Shown piece by piece: positions 22,881 through 34,705 of a stretch of DNA of 64,000 nucleotides. Position 1 is the stretch's first letter; each line of letters starts with the position of its first letter. The notes beneath the pieces are model-generated. The model was given only the letters and a program-made list of their open reading frames with translations. It searched no databases and was not told the origin of the DNA. A program made the translations under genes and the position numbers. The stretch is from Phytopythium helicoides (lineage: Eukaryota > Oomycota > Peronosporomycetes > Pythiales > Pythiaceae): assembly GCA_024867545.1 (NCBI GenBank), contig JANFNE010000033.1:1-64000 (forward strand), in the 5' to 3' direction.

Positions 22881-22986
22881 TCCGAGCGACCGGAATCGAA
22901 CCGGTGACCAATTGATTTCCGAGGTATACTGAAACACAGTATAGACACACTACAGTCAATCGCTCTACCAACTGAGCTACGCTCGG
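22881..22986 (-). tRNA. tRNA-Tyr (GTA), copy 19
   Basis: Same gene as copy 2, first after the insertion. Removing the 7501-bp insertion plus duplicated target leaves a normal 759-bp spacer to copy 18. A (GATA)n run lies on its left at about 22676. Confidence 0.97.
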
Positions 22987-23296
22987 CCACGAAACATCTC
23001 AACAACACAAAAACATCACATACAAACGACACACAACACACACAACAACAACACCGCTAACACCATACCAACTACACACACAACAACACCACACCACACG
23101 GAAACACTACTACATTTACCACCTACTCACCACCCCCAACAACTACACAACAAACCAACCCGCCTGCCACCACTCAACGACAACAACGACAAAAACAAAC
23201 AAACAAAACAACCACCTCACACACTGCCTGGATCATGACTCACTCACACAAAGGGATCAAAGAGATCCAAGAGACCAAAGGGGTGGTCACAAAAAT

Positions 23297-23336
<40 letters not shown>

Positions 23337-23518
23337 ATCCGCATACCACCCACCACAAAAAGAGAGCAACCATCACAACAAGAGAGCTAACAAGAGAGCT
23401 AACAAGCGAGTGAGCAAGTCAACGAGCAAACGGACGAGCTCGCGGAGAGGAAGGTGGTGAGAAGAAGGGCAAGAAAAGGGACATTGATGACACAAAACAA
23501 AACACAAAAAAAGACGAG

Positions 23519-23561
<43 letters not shown>

Positions 23562-23719
23562 CCGGTGAAAAGAAAAGAAGCAGACAACCAAAAGAAAGCA
23601 AAAGAAAGGAAGCAAAAGAAAGGAAGCAAAAGAAAGCAAAAAGGAAGGAAGGAAAGAGAGACCAAAACGATAGAAAAGCGAGAGAAGCAAGAAAAGCGAG
23701 AAAAGCGAGAAAAGAAGAA

Positions 23720-23825
23720 TCCGAGCGACCGGAATCGAACCGGTGACCAATTGATTTCCGAGGTATACTGAAACACAGTATAGACACACTACAGTCAATC
23801 GCTCTACCAACTGAGCTACGCTCGG
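23720..23825 (-). tRNA. tRNA-Tyr (GTA), copy 20
   Basis: Same gene as copy 2. Its 733-bp left spacer carries (GATA)n and is the same length as that of copy 21. Confidence 0.97.
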
Positions 23826-24135
23826 CCACGAAACATCTCAACAACACAAAAACATCACATACAAACGACACACAACACACACAACAACAACACCGCTAAC
23901 ACCATACCAACTACACACACAACAACACCACACCACACGGAAACACTACTACATTTACCACCTACTTATCACCCCCAACAACTACACAACAAACCAACCC
24001 GCCTGCCACCACTCAACGACAACAACGACAAAAACAAACAAACAAAACAAACACCTCACACACTGCCTGGATCATGACTCACTCACACAAAGGGATCAAA
24101 GAGATCCAAGAGACCAAAGGGGTGGTCACAAAAAT

Positions 24136-24175
<40 letters not shown>

Positions 24176-24357
24176 ATCCGCATACCACCCACCACAAAAA
24201 GAGAGCAACCATCACAACAAGAGAGCTAACAAGAGAGCTAACAAGCGAGTGAGCAAGTCAACGAGCAAACGGACGAGCTCGCGGAGAGGAAGGTGGTGAG
24301 AAGAAGGGCAAGAAAAGGGACATTGATGACACAAAACAAAACACAAAAAAAGACGAG

Positions 24358-24400
<43 letters not shown>

Positions 24401-24558
24401 CCGGTGAAAAGAAAAGAAGCAGACAACCAAAAGAAAGCAAAAGAAAGGAAGCAAAAGAAAGGAAGCAAAAGAAAGCAAAAAGGAAGGAAGGAAAGAGAGA
24501 CCAAAACGATAGAAAAGCGAGAGAAGCAAGAAAAGCGAGAAAAGCGAGAAAAGAAGAA

Positions 24559-24664
24559 TCCGAGCGACCGGAATCGAACCGGTGACCAATTGATTTCCGA
24601 GGTATACTGAAACACAGTATAGACACACTACAGTCAATCGCTCTACCAACTGAGCTACGCTCGG
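24559..24664 (-). tRNA. tRNA-Tyr (GTA), copy 21
   Basis: Same gene as copy 2. The unit is nearly identical to the previous one, including (GATA)n, suggesting recent duplication. Confidence 0.97.
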
Positions 24665-24978
24665 CCACGAAACATCTCAACAACACAAAAACATCACATA
24701 CAAACGACACACAACACACACAACAACAACACCGCTAACACCATACCAACTACACACACAACAACACCACACCACACGGAAACACTACTACATTTACCAC
24801 CTACTCACCACCCCCAACAACTACACAACAAACCAACCCGCCTGCCACCACTCAACGACAACAACGACAAAAACAAACAAACAAAACAAACACCTCACAC
24901 ACTGCCTGGATCATGACTCACTCACACAAAGGGATCAAAGAGATCCAAGAGACCAAAGGGGTGGTCACAAAAATGAGA

Positions 24979-25014
<36 letters not shown>

Positions 25015-25389
25015 ATCCACATACCACCCACCACAAAAAGAGAGCAACCATCACAACAAGAGAGCTAACAAGAGAGCTAACAAGCGAGTGAGCAAGTCAA
25101 CGAGCAAACGGACGAGCTCGCGGAGAGGAAGGTGGTGAGAAGAAGGGCAAGAAAAGGGACATTGATGACACAAAACAAAACACAAAAAAAGACGAGAAAG
25201 AGAGAGAGAGAGAGAGGAGAGAGAGACCGGTGAAAAGAAAAGAAGAGAAGCAGACAACCAAAAGAAAGCAAAAGAAAGGAAGCAAAAGAAAGGAAGCAAA
25301 AGAAAGCAAAAAGGAAAGAGAGAGAGAGAGACCAAAACGATAGAAAAGCGAGAGAAGCAAGAAAAGCGAGAAAAGCGAGAAAAGAAGAA

Positions 25390-25495
25390 TCCGAGCGACC
25401 GGAATCGAACCGGTGACCAATTGATTTCCGAGGTATACTGAAACACAGTATAGACACACTACAGTCAATCGCTCTACCAACTGAGCTACGCTCGG
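25390..25495 (-). tRNA. tRNA-Tyr (GTA), copy 22
   Basis: Same gene as copy 2. The 725-bp left spacer is the shortest in the array and has no (GATA)n. Confidence 0.97.
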
Positions 25496-25809
25496 CCACG
25501 AAACATCTCAACAACACAAAAACATCACATACAAACGACACACAACACACACAACAACAACACCGCTAACACCATACCAACTACACACACAACAACACCA
25601 CACCACACGGAAACACTACTACATTTACCACCTACTCATCACCCCCAACAACTACACAACAAACCAACCCGCCTGCCACCACTCAACGACAACAACGACA
25701 AAAACAAACAAACAAAACAACCACCTCACACACTGCCTGGATCATGACTCACTCACACAAAGGGATCAAAGAGATCCAAGAGACCAAAGGGGTGGTCACA
25801 AAAATGAGA

Positions 25810-25845
<36 letters not shown>

Positions 25846-26240
25846 ATCCGCATACCACCCACCACAAAAAGAGAGCAACCATCACAACAAGAGAGCTAAC
25901 AAGAGAGCTAACTAGCGAGCTAACAAGCGAGCGAGCGAGTGAGCAAGTCAACGAGCAAACGGACGAGCTCGCGGAGAGGAAGGTGGTGAGAAGAAGGGCA
26001 AGAAAAGGGACATTGATGACACAAAACAAAACACAAAAAAAGACGAGAAAGAGAGAGAGAGAGAGAGGAGAGAGAGACCGGTGAAAAGAAAAGAAGAGAA
26101 GCAGACAACCAAAAGAAAGCAAAAGAAAGGAAGCAAAAGAAAGGAAGCAAAAGAAAGCAAAAAGGAAAGAGAGAGAGAGAGACCAAAACGATAGAAAAGC
26201 GAGAGAAGCAAGAAAAGCGAGAAAAGCGAGAAAAGAAGAA

Positions 26241-26346
26241 TCCGAGCGACCGGAATCGAACCGGTGACCAATTGATTTCCGAGGTATACTGAAACACAGT
26301 ATAGACACACTACAGTCAATCGCTCTACCAACTGAGCTACGCTCGG
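26241..26346 (-). tRNA. tRNA-Tyr (GTA), copy 23
   Basis: Same gene as copy 2. The 745-bp left spacer returns to the long form with the ctaactagcg variant. Confidence 0.97.
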
Positions 26347-26660
26347 CCACGAAACATCTCAACAACACAAAAACATCACATACAAACGACACACAACACA
26401 CACAACAACAACACCGCTAACACCATACCAACTACACACACAACAACACCACACCACACGGAAACACTACTACATTTACCACCTACTTATCACCCCCAAC
26501 AACTACACAACAAACCAACCCGCCTGCCACCACTCAACGACAACAACGACAAAAACAAACAAACAAAACAAACACCTCACACACTGCCTGGATCATGACT
26601 CACTCACACAAAGGGATCAAAGAGATCCAAGAGACCAAAGGGGTGGTCACAAAAATGAGA

Positions 26661-26712
<52 letters not shown>

Positions 26713-26916
26713 CCACATACCACCCACCACAAAAAGAGAGCAACCATCACAACAAGAGAGCTAACAAGAGAGCTAACTAGCGAGCTAACAAGCGAGCGAG
26801 CGAGTGAGCAAGTCAACGAGCAAACGGACGAGCTCGCGGAGAGGAAGGTGGTGAGAAGAAGGGCAAGAAAAGGGACATTGATGACACAAAACAAAACACA
26901 AAAAAAGACGAGATAG

Positions 26917-26959
<43 letters not shown>

Positions 26960-27117
26960 CCGGTGAAAAGAAAAGAAGAGAAGCAGACAACCAAAAGAAA
27001 GCAAAAGAAGGAAGCAAAAGAAAGCAAAAGAAAGAAAGAAGGAAGGAAGGAAAGAGAGACCAAAACGATAGAAAAGCGAGAGAAGCAAGAAAAGCGAGAA
27101 AAGCGAGAAAAGAAGAA

Positions 27118-27223
27118 TCCGAGCGACCGGAATCGAACCGGTGACCAATTGATTTCCGAGGTATACTGAAACACAGTATAGACACACTACAGTCAATCGC
27201 TCTACCAACTGAGCTACGCTCGG
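27118..27223 (-). tRNA. tRNA-Tyr (GTA), copy 24
   Basis: Same gene as copy 2. The 771-bp left spacer has the longest (GT)n-(GA)n run near 26661-26710, and a (GATA)n run. Confidence 0.97.
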
Positions 27224-27537
27224 CCACGAAACATCTCAACAACACAAAAACATCACATACAAACGACACACAACACACACAACAACAACACCGCTAACAC
27301 CATACCAACTACACACACAACAACACCACACCACACGGAAACACTACTACATTTACCACCTACTCATCACCCCCAACAACTACACAACAAACCAACCCGC
27401 CTGCCACCACTCAACGACAACAGCGACAAAAACAAACAAACAAAACAAACACCTCACACACTGCCTGGATCATGACTCACTCACACAAAGGGATCAAAGA
27501 GATCCAAGAGACCAAAGGGGTGGTCACAAAAATGAGA

Positions 27538-27573
<36 letters not shown>

Positions 27574-27779
27574 ATCCGCATACCACCCACCACAAAAAGA
27601 GAGCAACCATCACAACAAGAGAGCTAACAAGAGAGCTAACTAGCGAGCTAACAAGCGAGCGAGCGAGTGAGCAAGTCAACGAGCAAACGGACGAGCTCGC
27701 GGAGAGGAAGGTGGTGAGAAGAAGGGCAAGAAAAGGGACATTGATGACACAAAACAAAACACAAAAAAAGACGAGATAG

Positions 27780-27822
<43 letters not shown>

Positions 27823-27981
27823 CCGGTGAAAAGAAAAGAAGAGAAGCAGACAACCAAAAGAAAGCAAAAGAAAGGAAGCAAAAGAAAGCAAAAGAAAGCA
27901 AAAAGGAAGGAAGGAAAGAGAGACCAAAACGATAGAAAAGCGAGAGAAGCAAGAAAAGCGAGAAAAGCGAGAAAAGAAGAA

Positions 27982-28087
27982 TCCGAGCGACCGGAATCGA
28001 ACCGGTGACCAATTGATTTCCGAGGTATACTGAAACACAGTATAGACACACTACAGTCAATCGCTCTACCAACTGAGCTACGCTCGG
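27982..28087 (-). tRNA. tRNA-Tyr (GTA), copy 25
   Basis: Same gene as copy 2. The 758-bp left spacer has (GATA)n at about 27775. Confidence 0.97.
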
Positions 28088-28402
28088 CCACGAAACATCT
28101 CAACAACACAAAAACATCACATACAAACGACACACAACACACACAACAACAACACCGCTAACACCATACCAACTACACACACAACAACACCACACCACAC
28201 GGAAACACTACTACATTTACCACCTACTTATCACCCCCAACAACTACACAACAAACCAACCCGCCTGCCACCACTCAACGACAACAACGACAAAAACAAA
28301 CAAACAAAACAACCACCTCACACACTGCCTGGATCATGACTCACTCACACAAAGGGATCAAAGAGATCCAAGAGACCAAAGGGGTGGTCACAAAAATGAG
28401 AG

Positions 28403-28435
<33 letters not shown>

Positions 28436-28615
28436 ATCCACATACCACCCACCACAAAAAGAGAGCAACCATCACAACAAGAGAGCTAACAAGAGAGCTA
28501 ACAAGCGAGTGAGCAAGTCAACGAGCAAACGGACGAGCTCGCGGAGAGGAAGGTGGTGAGAAGAAGGGTAAGAAAAGGGACATTGATGACACAAAACAAA
28601 ACACAAAAAAAAAGA

Positions 28616-28677
<62 letters not shown>

Positions 28678-28840
28678 CCGGTGAAAAGAAAAGAAGAGAA
28701 GCAGACAACCAAAAGAAAGCAAAAGAAAGGAAGCAAAAGAAAGGAAGCAAAAGAAAGCAAAAAGGAAAGAGAGAGAGAGAGACCAAAACGATAGAAAAGC
28801 GAGAGAAGCAAGAAAAGCGAGAAAAGCGAGAAAAGAAGAA

Positions 28841-28946
28841 TCCGAGCGACCGGAATCGAACCGGTGACCAATTGATTTCCGAGGTATACTGAAACACAGT
28901 ATAGACACACTACAGTCAATCGCTCTACCAACTGAGCTACGCTCGG
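28841..28946 (-). tRNA. tRNA-Tyr (GTA), copy 26
   Basis: Same gene as copy 2. The 753-bp left spacer is short form with an expanded A tract before the second (GA)n. Confidence 0.97.
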
Positions 28947-29490
28947 CCACGAAACATCTCAACAACACAAAAACATCACATACAAACGACACACAACACA
29001 CACAACAACAACACCGCTAACACCATACCAACTACACACACAACAACACCACACCACACGGAAACACTACTACATTTACCACCTACTCATCACCCCCAAC
29101 AACTACACAACAAACCAACCCGCCTGCCACCACTCAACGACAACAACGACAAAAACAAACAAACAAAACAACCACCTCACACACTGCCTGGATCATGACT
29201 CACTCACACAAAGGGATCAAAGAGATCCAAGAGACCAAAGGGGTGGACACAAAAATGAGAGTGTGTGAGAGAGAGAGAGAGAGAGAGAGAATCCACATAC
29301 CACCCACCACAAAAAGAGAGCAACCATCACAACAAGAGAGCTAACAAGAGAGCTAACTAGCGAGCTAACAAGCGAGCGAGCGAGTGAGCAAGTCAACGAG
29401 CAAACGGACGAGCTCGCGGAGAGGAAGGTGGTGAGAAGAAGGGCAAGAAAAGGGACATTGATGACACAAAACAAAACACAAAAAAAAAGA

Positions 29491-29540
<50 letters not shown>

Positions 29541-29703
29541 CCGGTGAAAAGAAAAGAAGAGAAGCAGACAACCAAAAGAAAGCAAAAGAAAGGAAGCAAA
29601 AGAAAGGAAGCAAAAGAAAGCAAAAAGGAAGGAAGGAAAGAGAGACCAAAACGATAGAAAAGCGAGAGAAGCAAGAAAAGCGAGAAAAGCGAGAAAAGAA
29701 GAA

Positions 29704-29809
29704 TCCGAGCGACCGGAATCGAACCGGTGACCAATTGATTTCCGAGGTATACTGAAACACAGTATAGACACACTACAGTCAATCGCTCTACCAACTGAGC
29801 TACGCTCGG
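29704..29809 (-). tRNA. tRNA-Tyr (GTA), copy 27
   Basis: Same gene as copy 2. The 757-bp left spacer is long form. Confidence 0.97.
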
Positions 29810-30124
29810 CCACGAAACATCTCAACAACACAAAAACATCACATACAAACGACACACAACACACACAACAACAACACCGCTAACACCATACCAACTACAC
29901 ACACAACAACACCACACCACACGGAAACACTACTACATTTACCACCTACTCATCACCCCCAACAACTACACAACAAACCAACCCGCCTGCCACCACTCAA
30001 CGACAACAACGACAAAAACAAACAAACAAAACAACCACCTCACACACTGCCTGGATCATGACTCACTCACACAAAGGGATCAAAGAGATCCAAGAGACCA
30101 AAGGGGTGGTCACAAAAATGAGAG

Positions 30125-30157
<33 letters not shown>

Positions 30158-30337
30158 ATCCACATACCACCCACCACAAAAAGAGAGCAACCATCACAAC
30201 AAGAGAGCTAACAAGAGAGCTAACAAGCGAGTGAGCAAGTCAACGAGCAAACGGACGAGCTCGCGGAGAGGAAGGTGGTGAGAAGAAGGGTAAGAAAAGG
30301 GACATTGATGACACAAAACAAAACACAAAAAAAAAGA

Positions 30338-30393
<56 letters not shown>

Positions 30394-30556
30394 CCGGTGA
30401 AAAGAAAAGAAGAGAAGCAGACAACCAAAAGAAAGCAAAAGAAAGGAAGCAAAAGAAAGGAAGCAAAAGAAAGCAAAAAGGAAAGAGAGAGAGAGAGACC
30501 AAAACGATAGAAAAGCGAGAGAAGCAAGAAAAGCGAGAAAAGCGAGAAAAGAAGAA

Positions 30557-30662
30557 TCCGAGCGACCGGAATCGAACCGGTGACCAATTGATTTCCGAGG
30601 TATACTGAAACACAGTATAGACACACTACAGTCAATCGCTCTACCAACTGAGCTACGCTCGG
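30557..30662 (-). tRNA. tRNA-Tyr (GTA), copy 28, last of the array
   Basis: Same gene as copy 2. The 747-bp left spacer is short form. The half-unit to its right (30663-31134) ends without reaching another tRNA. Confidence 0.97.
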
Positions 30663-31134
30663 CCACGAAACATCTCAACAACACAAAAACATCACATACA
30701 AACGACACACAACACACACAACAACAACACCGCTAACACCATACCAACTACACACACAACAACACCACACCACACGGAAACACTACTACATTTACCACCT
30801 ACTCATCACCCCCAACAACTACACAACAAACCAACCCGCCTGCCACCACTCAACGACAACAACGACAAAAACAAACAAACAAAACAACCACCTCACACAC
30901 TGCCTGGATCATGACTCACTCACACAAAGGGATCAAAGAGATCCAAGAGACCAAAGGGGTGGACACAAAAATGAGAGTGTGTGTGTGAGAGAGAGAGAGA
31001 GAGAATCCGCATACCACCCACCACAAAAAGAGAGCAACCATCACAACAAGAGAGCTAACAAGCGAGCTAACAAGCGAGCGAGCGAGTGAGCAAGTTAACG
31101 AGCAAACGGACGAGCTCGCGGAGAGGAAGGTGGT

Positions 31135-32094
31135 AGAAAGAAGGGGAAGTAACCATGGGGTAGTCATTATGGTTGTGACAGACGGGTGTGGTAGTATCGG
31201 CCTGCGTGACTGAGGTCTGTTAAGGTTTACAATTCCTACGCTCACAGTGCCATTGGTACCATCACCCATGTGGCGGGAGCCAAAAGACAACTTGTATAGT
31301 GTTTATACCGAATATTCGAGATCCTTGTGCCGGACCAACTAGTAGGCAAGTGCAGTAGGTGCAAACTGGCTTCTTTCTGGTGGTCAACGAACACTTTCCA
31401 TTTTGCATTGCTACGACAAGACCGCTACGGGACAATGCTGCTTTGTTATAAATCAGCACGCTTGTCCCAAATCTGTGCCAGATGGAGGGAAAATTCCACA
31501 ATGTGACTCAAATCCGAAAATCTCTTCAAAAGGCGATTTAATTATGTTCTTGCTGTCATTGAGAATAATAGTCATTTAGCAGTCCAGCTTCACGAACATA
31601 TGAATCCACACCTGTTGGCCTCCAAGCATCTGAAGGGTCAATGGGGAAGCCCTCGGCACCCGCAAGCCTTCAAGTCTCGCTTTCATGGGCCATTTGCGGC
31701 TTCAGGTTTCACTTTGCCCCGCCTCGCTGAGGCATCTTTTGAAGAGATTTTTCAGATTTGAGCCGCATTTTCCATACTAAAAATTCTAAAATCGTTTATT
31801 CCAAACTAAATCACAAAAAATTACCAAAAAGCAAGAATCGAAACCAAGGTGACAATCGATAGTGGCTTTGATAACAAGGATAGAGGACTTCGATTGCTAG
31901 CACTCGCCTTCGGCTCGCGGGTATGGCCGTGGTAAGACGACTTCAATTCAGCGCGTGCAGCAACACAACTTCATCACCAAAGAATTTTCGACAGATACCT
32001 TTATACATCCTTTTTCATTCATTCACTTCATCAATCAAAACTTGGACAAAACTGCGCTCGCTCACCACACACCTAGCGCAGAGCGGCAAACAAC
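31135..32094. other. Intergenic region right of the array
   Basis: AT-richer, no convincing ORF. It holds the inverted-repeat element at 31507-31762. The rest shows no recognisable gene; downstream of 31780 it is A/T-rich and is the 3' flank of the cathepsin gene. Confidence 0.6.
31507..31762. repeat. Small inverted-repeat element, possible MITE
   Basis: Bases 31507-31535 and 31733-31762 are near-perfect inverted repeats (about 28-30 bp, with one or two mismatches and one extra A), sharing AATCTCTTCAAAAG at their core. They bound a ~256-bp segment without an ORF. This is the layout of a non-autonomous terminal-inverted-repeat element. I cannot see a convincing target duplication. Confidence 0.45.
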
Positions 32095-33865
32095 TCATGG
32101 AATAGGCATGTACTCGTGGTTGCGCGTGACGCGCGCGACAATAAAGCCGACGGCGGCGCCGAACGCCGTGAAGCAAGCGACCAGAGCCAGCAGCCAGTGA
32201 GCCGAGCCCACTTGCTTGCTCAGAGTCAGCGTCGCCTCCGTGGATGGAGTGCGAGGAAGCTCCGCGTTGAGCTCAACCGAAGGCGTGCGTGGCAACTTCG
32301 CGTTCAAGTCCAGCTCCGTCGAAGGCGTGCGTGGAAGCTTCGCATTGAGGTCAAGCTCCGTCGATGGCGTACGCGGAAGCTTCGCATTGAGGTCAAGCTC
32401 CGTCGATGGCGTACGCGGAAGCTTCGCATTGAGGTCAAGCTCGGTAGATGGCGTACGCGGAAGCTTCGCATTGAGGTCAAGCTCGGTAGATGGCGTACGC
32501 GGAAGCTTTGCATTGAGGTCAAGCTCGGTAGATGGCGTGCGCGGGAGCTTCACATTCAGGTCAAGCTCGGTAGATGGTGTACGCGGAAGCTTCACATTCA
32601 GGTCAAGCTCGGTAGATGGTGTACGAGGAAGCTTGACATTGAGGTCAAGCTCCGTCGAAGGAGTGCGCGGGAGCGACACAGCACTGAGATCTTCGTCGTC
32701 GTTCGGCGCATCAAGGGGACCAGGAAGGTTGATCGCGTCCTTCTCCTTCTCGAGCGGGAGGTTGCTGAGTGTGACATCGTCGGTAGACTCGACTGGATGG
32801 GCGGCAGCCACAGCCACGTCGGAAAACGGAACAATGCCCCAGTGCGAGCCGCCGTATATGGGCTTCTCAGAAAAGACGAGCTCCTCGTCCGAGGTGTCCG
32901 GGATCACAAAGTGGCAGTCGGACTCAATGCCAAGGTTGTTGATGCCACGAACAATCTTGAAAAAGCCCTGCATACCCCAGTACGTGCCCCACGAGTTACG
33001 CACGCTCCAGTACTTGACGCCGTCCTCCTCGCCCCATCCGACAATCTCCACCTCATGGTCAATGTCCAGGAAGCCCGTCTTGTCCTCGAAGACGCCGGCC
33101 GAGTAGTTGTAAATAAACTCGTTGCTGCAAGCAATGCCGCACGAGACGGGTCCGTTTAGCAGCTCCTTCATGATGGCGTGTTCGCCCGAGACGCGTCCAA
33201 ACTCCTTCGCGCGGTAGCGCACGACCTTCTTGACCGGGAAGCACGACGCCTTGTCATCACCCGGCAGTGGAAGGCAGCTGCAACATGAAGCAAGTTAGCG
33301 ACAACACTCTAGAGCGCACAAGCGCGCAAGGCAACTCCACGTACTTCATGCAGTAAGCCTCGGGCGGGCAGGTGCCGTTGGTGGAGGTGAACTTTTCATT
33401 GTCCGTGGCGCTGTAGGGCTGGCAGGTCTCGTCGGGCAGGCCGTAGTGGTGCATGAACTCGAACACGTCCTCGGGCTCTCCGCCGCCGCAGCCGAGCGAT
33501 AGTCCGTGCGCAGGCCCGCAGTTGAGGAACGTCTGTCGCGAGAGCTGCACGTCAGGGCCCTTGTAGCCATTGCGGCTGTGCATGATCTTGATGCGGTCCT
33601 GCGTGGCCGAGAGCGCGCCGTGCACGAAGCAGGAGCCGCAGTACTGCGGGATGTGCTGGTTCCACGAGGGCGTGCAGAAGCCCTGGTCGCACCAGTCGAG
33701 CTCGGTGGGGAAGGACGAGAGCTCCATCGCCTGCTCGGCTGTGAGCGGCGGCAGCGCGCGCAGCTTGGGGTGCAGGTGCTCGCGGCCCTTCCACGTGCGC
33801 GTGCACACGGGCAGCGCGTCCGCGGACAGCGCGAGCAGCGGCAGCAGCAGCAGCGGCGCGAGCAT
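32095..33865 (-). CDS. Cathepsin X/Z-like cysteine protease with repeat stalk and C-terminal membrane segment
   Basis: Two exons (33865-33345, 33277-32095) separated by a 67-bp GT-AG intron give 567 residues. Residues 1-17 are a signal peptide. The papain-family (C1A) domain has catalytic Cys79 in QYCGSC, His248 in DIDHEV and Asn268 in RNSWG. The HIP tripeptide at 71-73, just before the active-site Cys, is the hallmark of cathepsin X/Z, a carboxypeptidase-type cysteine protease of lysosomes or the secretory route. Unusually, the protease domain is followed by eleven copies of LPRTPSTELDLN[AV]K (nine full, two degenerate) and then a hydrophobic segment with a short basic tail, so the enzyme is probably membrane-anchored. 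The propeptide is very short, as in cathepsin X. Confidence 0.92.
32228..32670 (-). repeat. 42-bp in-frame minisatellite in the cathepsin gene
   Basis: Tandem 42-bp units encode LPRTPSTELDLN[AV]K. Six consecutive NAK units are flanked by three NVK units toward the protease and two degenerate units toward the membrane segment. The near-identity of the central units points to recent expansion. Confidence 0.9.
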
Positions 33866-34705
33866 TGGGGATGGCGAGGGCTTGGCGGGCGCGCGGCGAA
33901 TGAGGAAGTGGCGTCTGTAGCTCTTGGCGCGGCAGCTCGAAGTCAGTTGGGCATGGCGACCTTCCAGCGCGCGTTTCGACCAATCAGCGCGCGCGAAAGT
34001 GGATTCGGAAACTCGATAAAGTTGCGGCCAAGCGGACCTCGCATACGATGGCTCATGGCAGTCGACCGGAGAGTAAACCTAAGCGGGAGACATGATTCGG
34101 CGCGTCAGCTCGCTTCTTGTGTCGCGGACACGCCATGAAGAGCACGCGTGAGCTGGATGCCAGTGGGATGGAGCGGAAGAAATGGGGCGGACCAGCTCAA
34201 CGCTGGCGTGGCCGTGGACCTTCGCGGACCACGGTGCAGGCCCAGCTGGCGACTCAAGCCATAGCTACACACTCGCTGCTCCAGCCTCCGGACCCAAGAC
34301 TCGAGCCTACAGGGTGGAGGTGCGGGCTTGATCGACGACACCGCGGCTTGTCTGCCGACTGGCGCAATGACCACCTGGTTCGTCGGGCATTGCGTGCTGG
34401 AGCGTCGAGGCCGAGGGGCTCGTCTGGCAAAGCTGGTGTATGAGGCGGAGGGGGGAACCCGGCTTCACTTTGGCTTGAAGTGATCTGCAAAGCTTGCGAA
34501 GTGTGCCTGGAATGTGTGTTCAAGGCACTCATTCAAGGCCACGTACATGTGATTGCAGCGCTCGCTCACTGCAGGGATGCGGCCCGCACGCGACGTTGCC
34601 CGCTAGGCGACTGACGACCATGCACATGATGGCAATGGCTCCACTCTAGAGCAGCAATGAGCGCTGTATTACCGAGCGACTTGTAGCTGATGTCTACGTG
34701 GCGGA
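33866..34705. other. Intergenic region, no gene seen
   Basis: Contains the promoter side of the cathepsin gene and the 3' flank of the next gene. Open frames here are short, mutually overlapping and lack recognisable domains. Confidence 0.55.

Larger units (their letters stand above)
22237..31134 (-). repeat. tRNA-Tyr tandem array, right block
   Basis: The array resumes after the retrotransposon at exactly the base where the left block stopped, counting the 5-bp target duplication. Ten more tRNA copies follow. Units here have private variants: (GATA)n replaces part of the (GA)n tract to the left of copies 19, 20, 21, 24 and 25, and a cctactcatc or cctacttatc variant replaces cctactcacc in many spacers. 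The last unit has no tRNA at its left and loses similarity at about 31134, within the gagaggaaggtggt segment, so this is a true array edge. Confidence 0.96.

Noticed and set aside
350..30717. Dozens of 100-200-residue ORFs rich in Ser/Leu/Phe or Arg/Glu in every array unit
   Set aside because: They are translations of (GA)n, purine-rich spacers and the tRNA itself, recur in all frames, and change length with the microsatellites. None has a protein-like conserved core.
1..31134. CRISPR array
   Set aside because: The repeat unit is ~850 bp, spacers are themselves repeats, and the repeated core is a tRNA gene in a eukaryotic context.
32116..33159. Long plus-strand ORFs opposite the cathepsin gene (347 and 296 codons)
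   Set aside because: Shadows produced by the 42-bp repeat and GC-rich codons. The minus strand has the protease motifs and a clean intron.
33506..34138. 210-codon plus-strand ORF opposite the cathepsin 5' exon
   Set aside because: Arg/Ala/Gly-rich shadow of GC-rich coding sequence.
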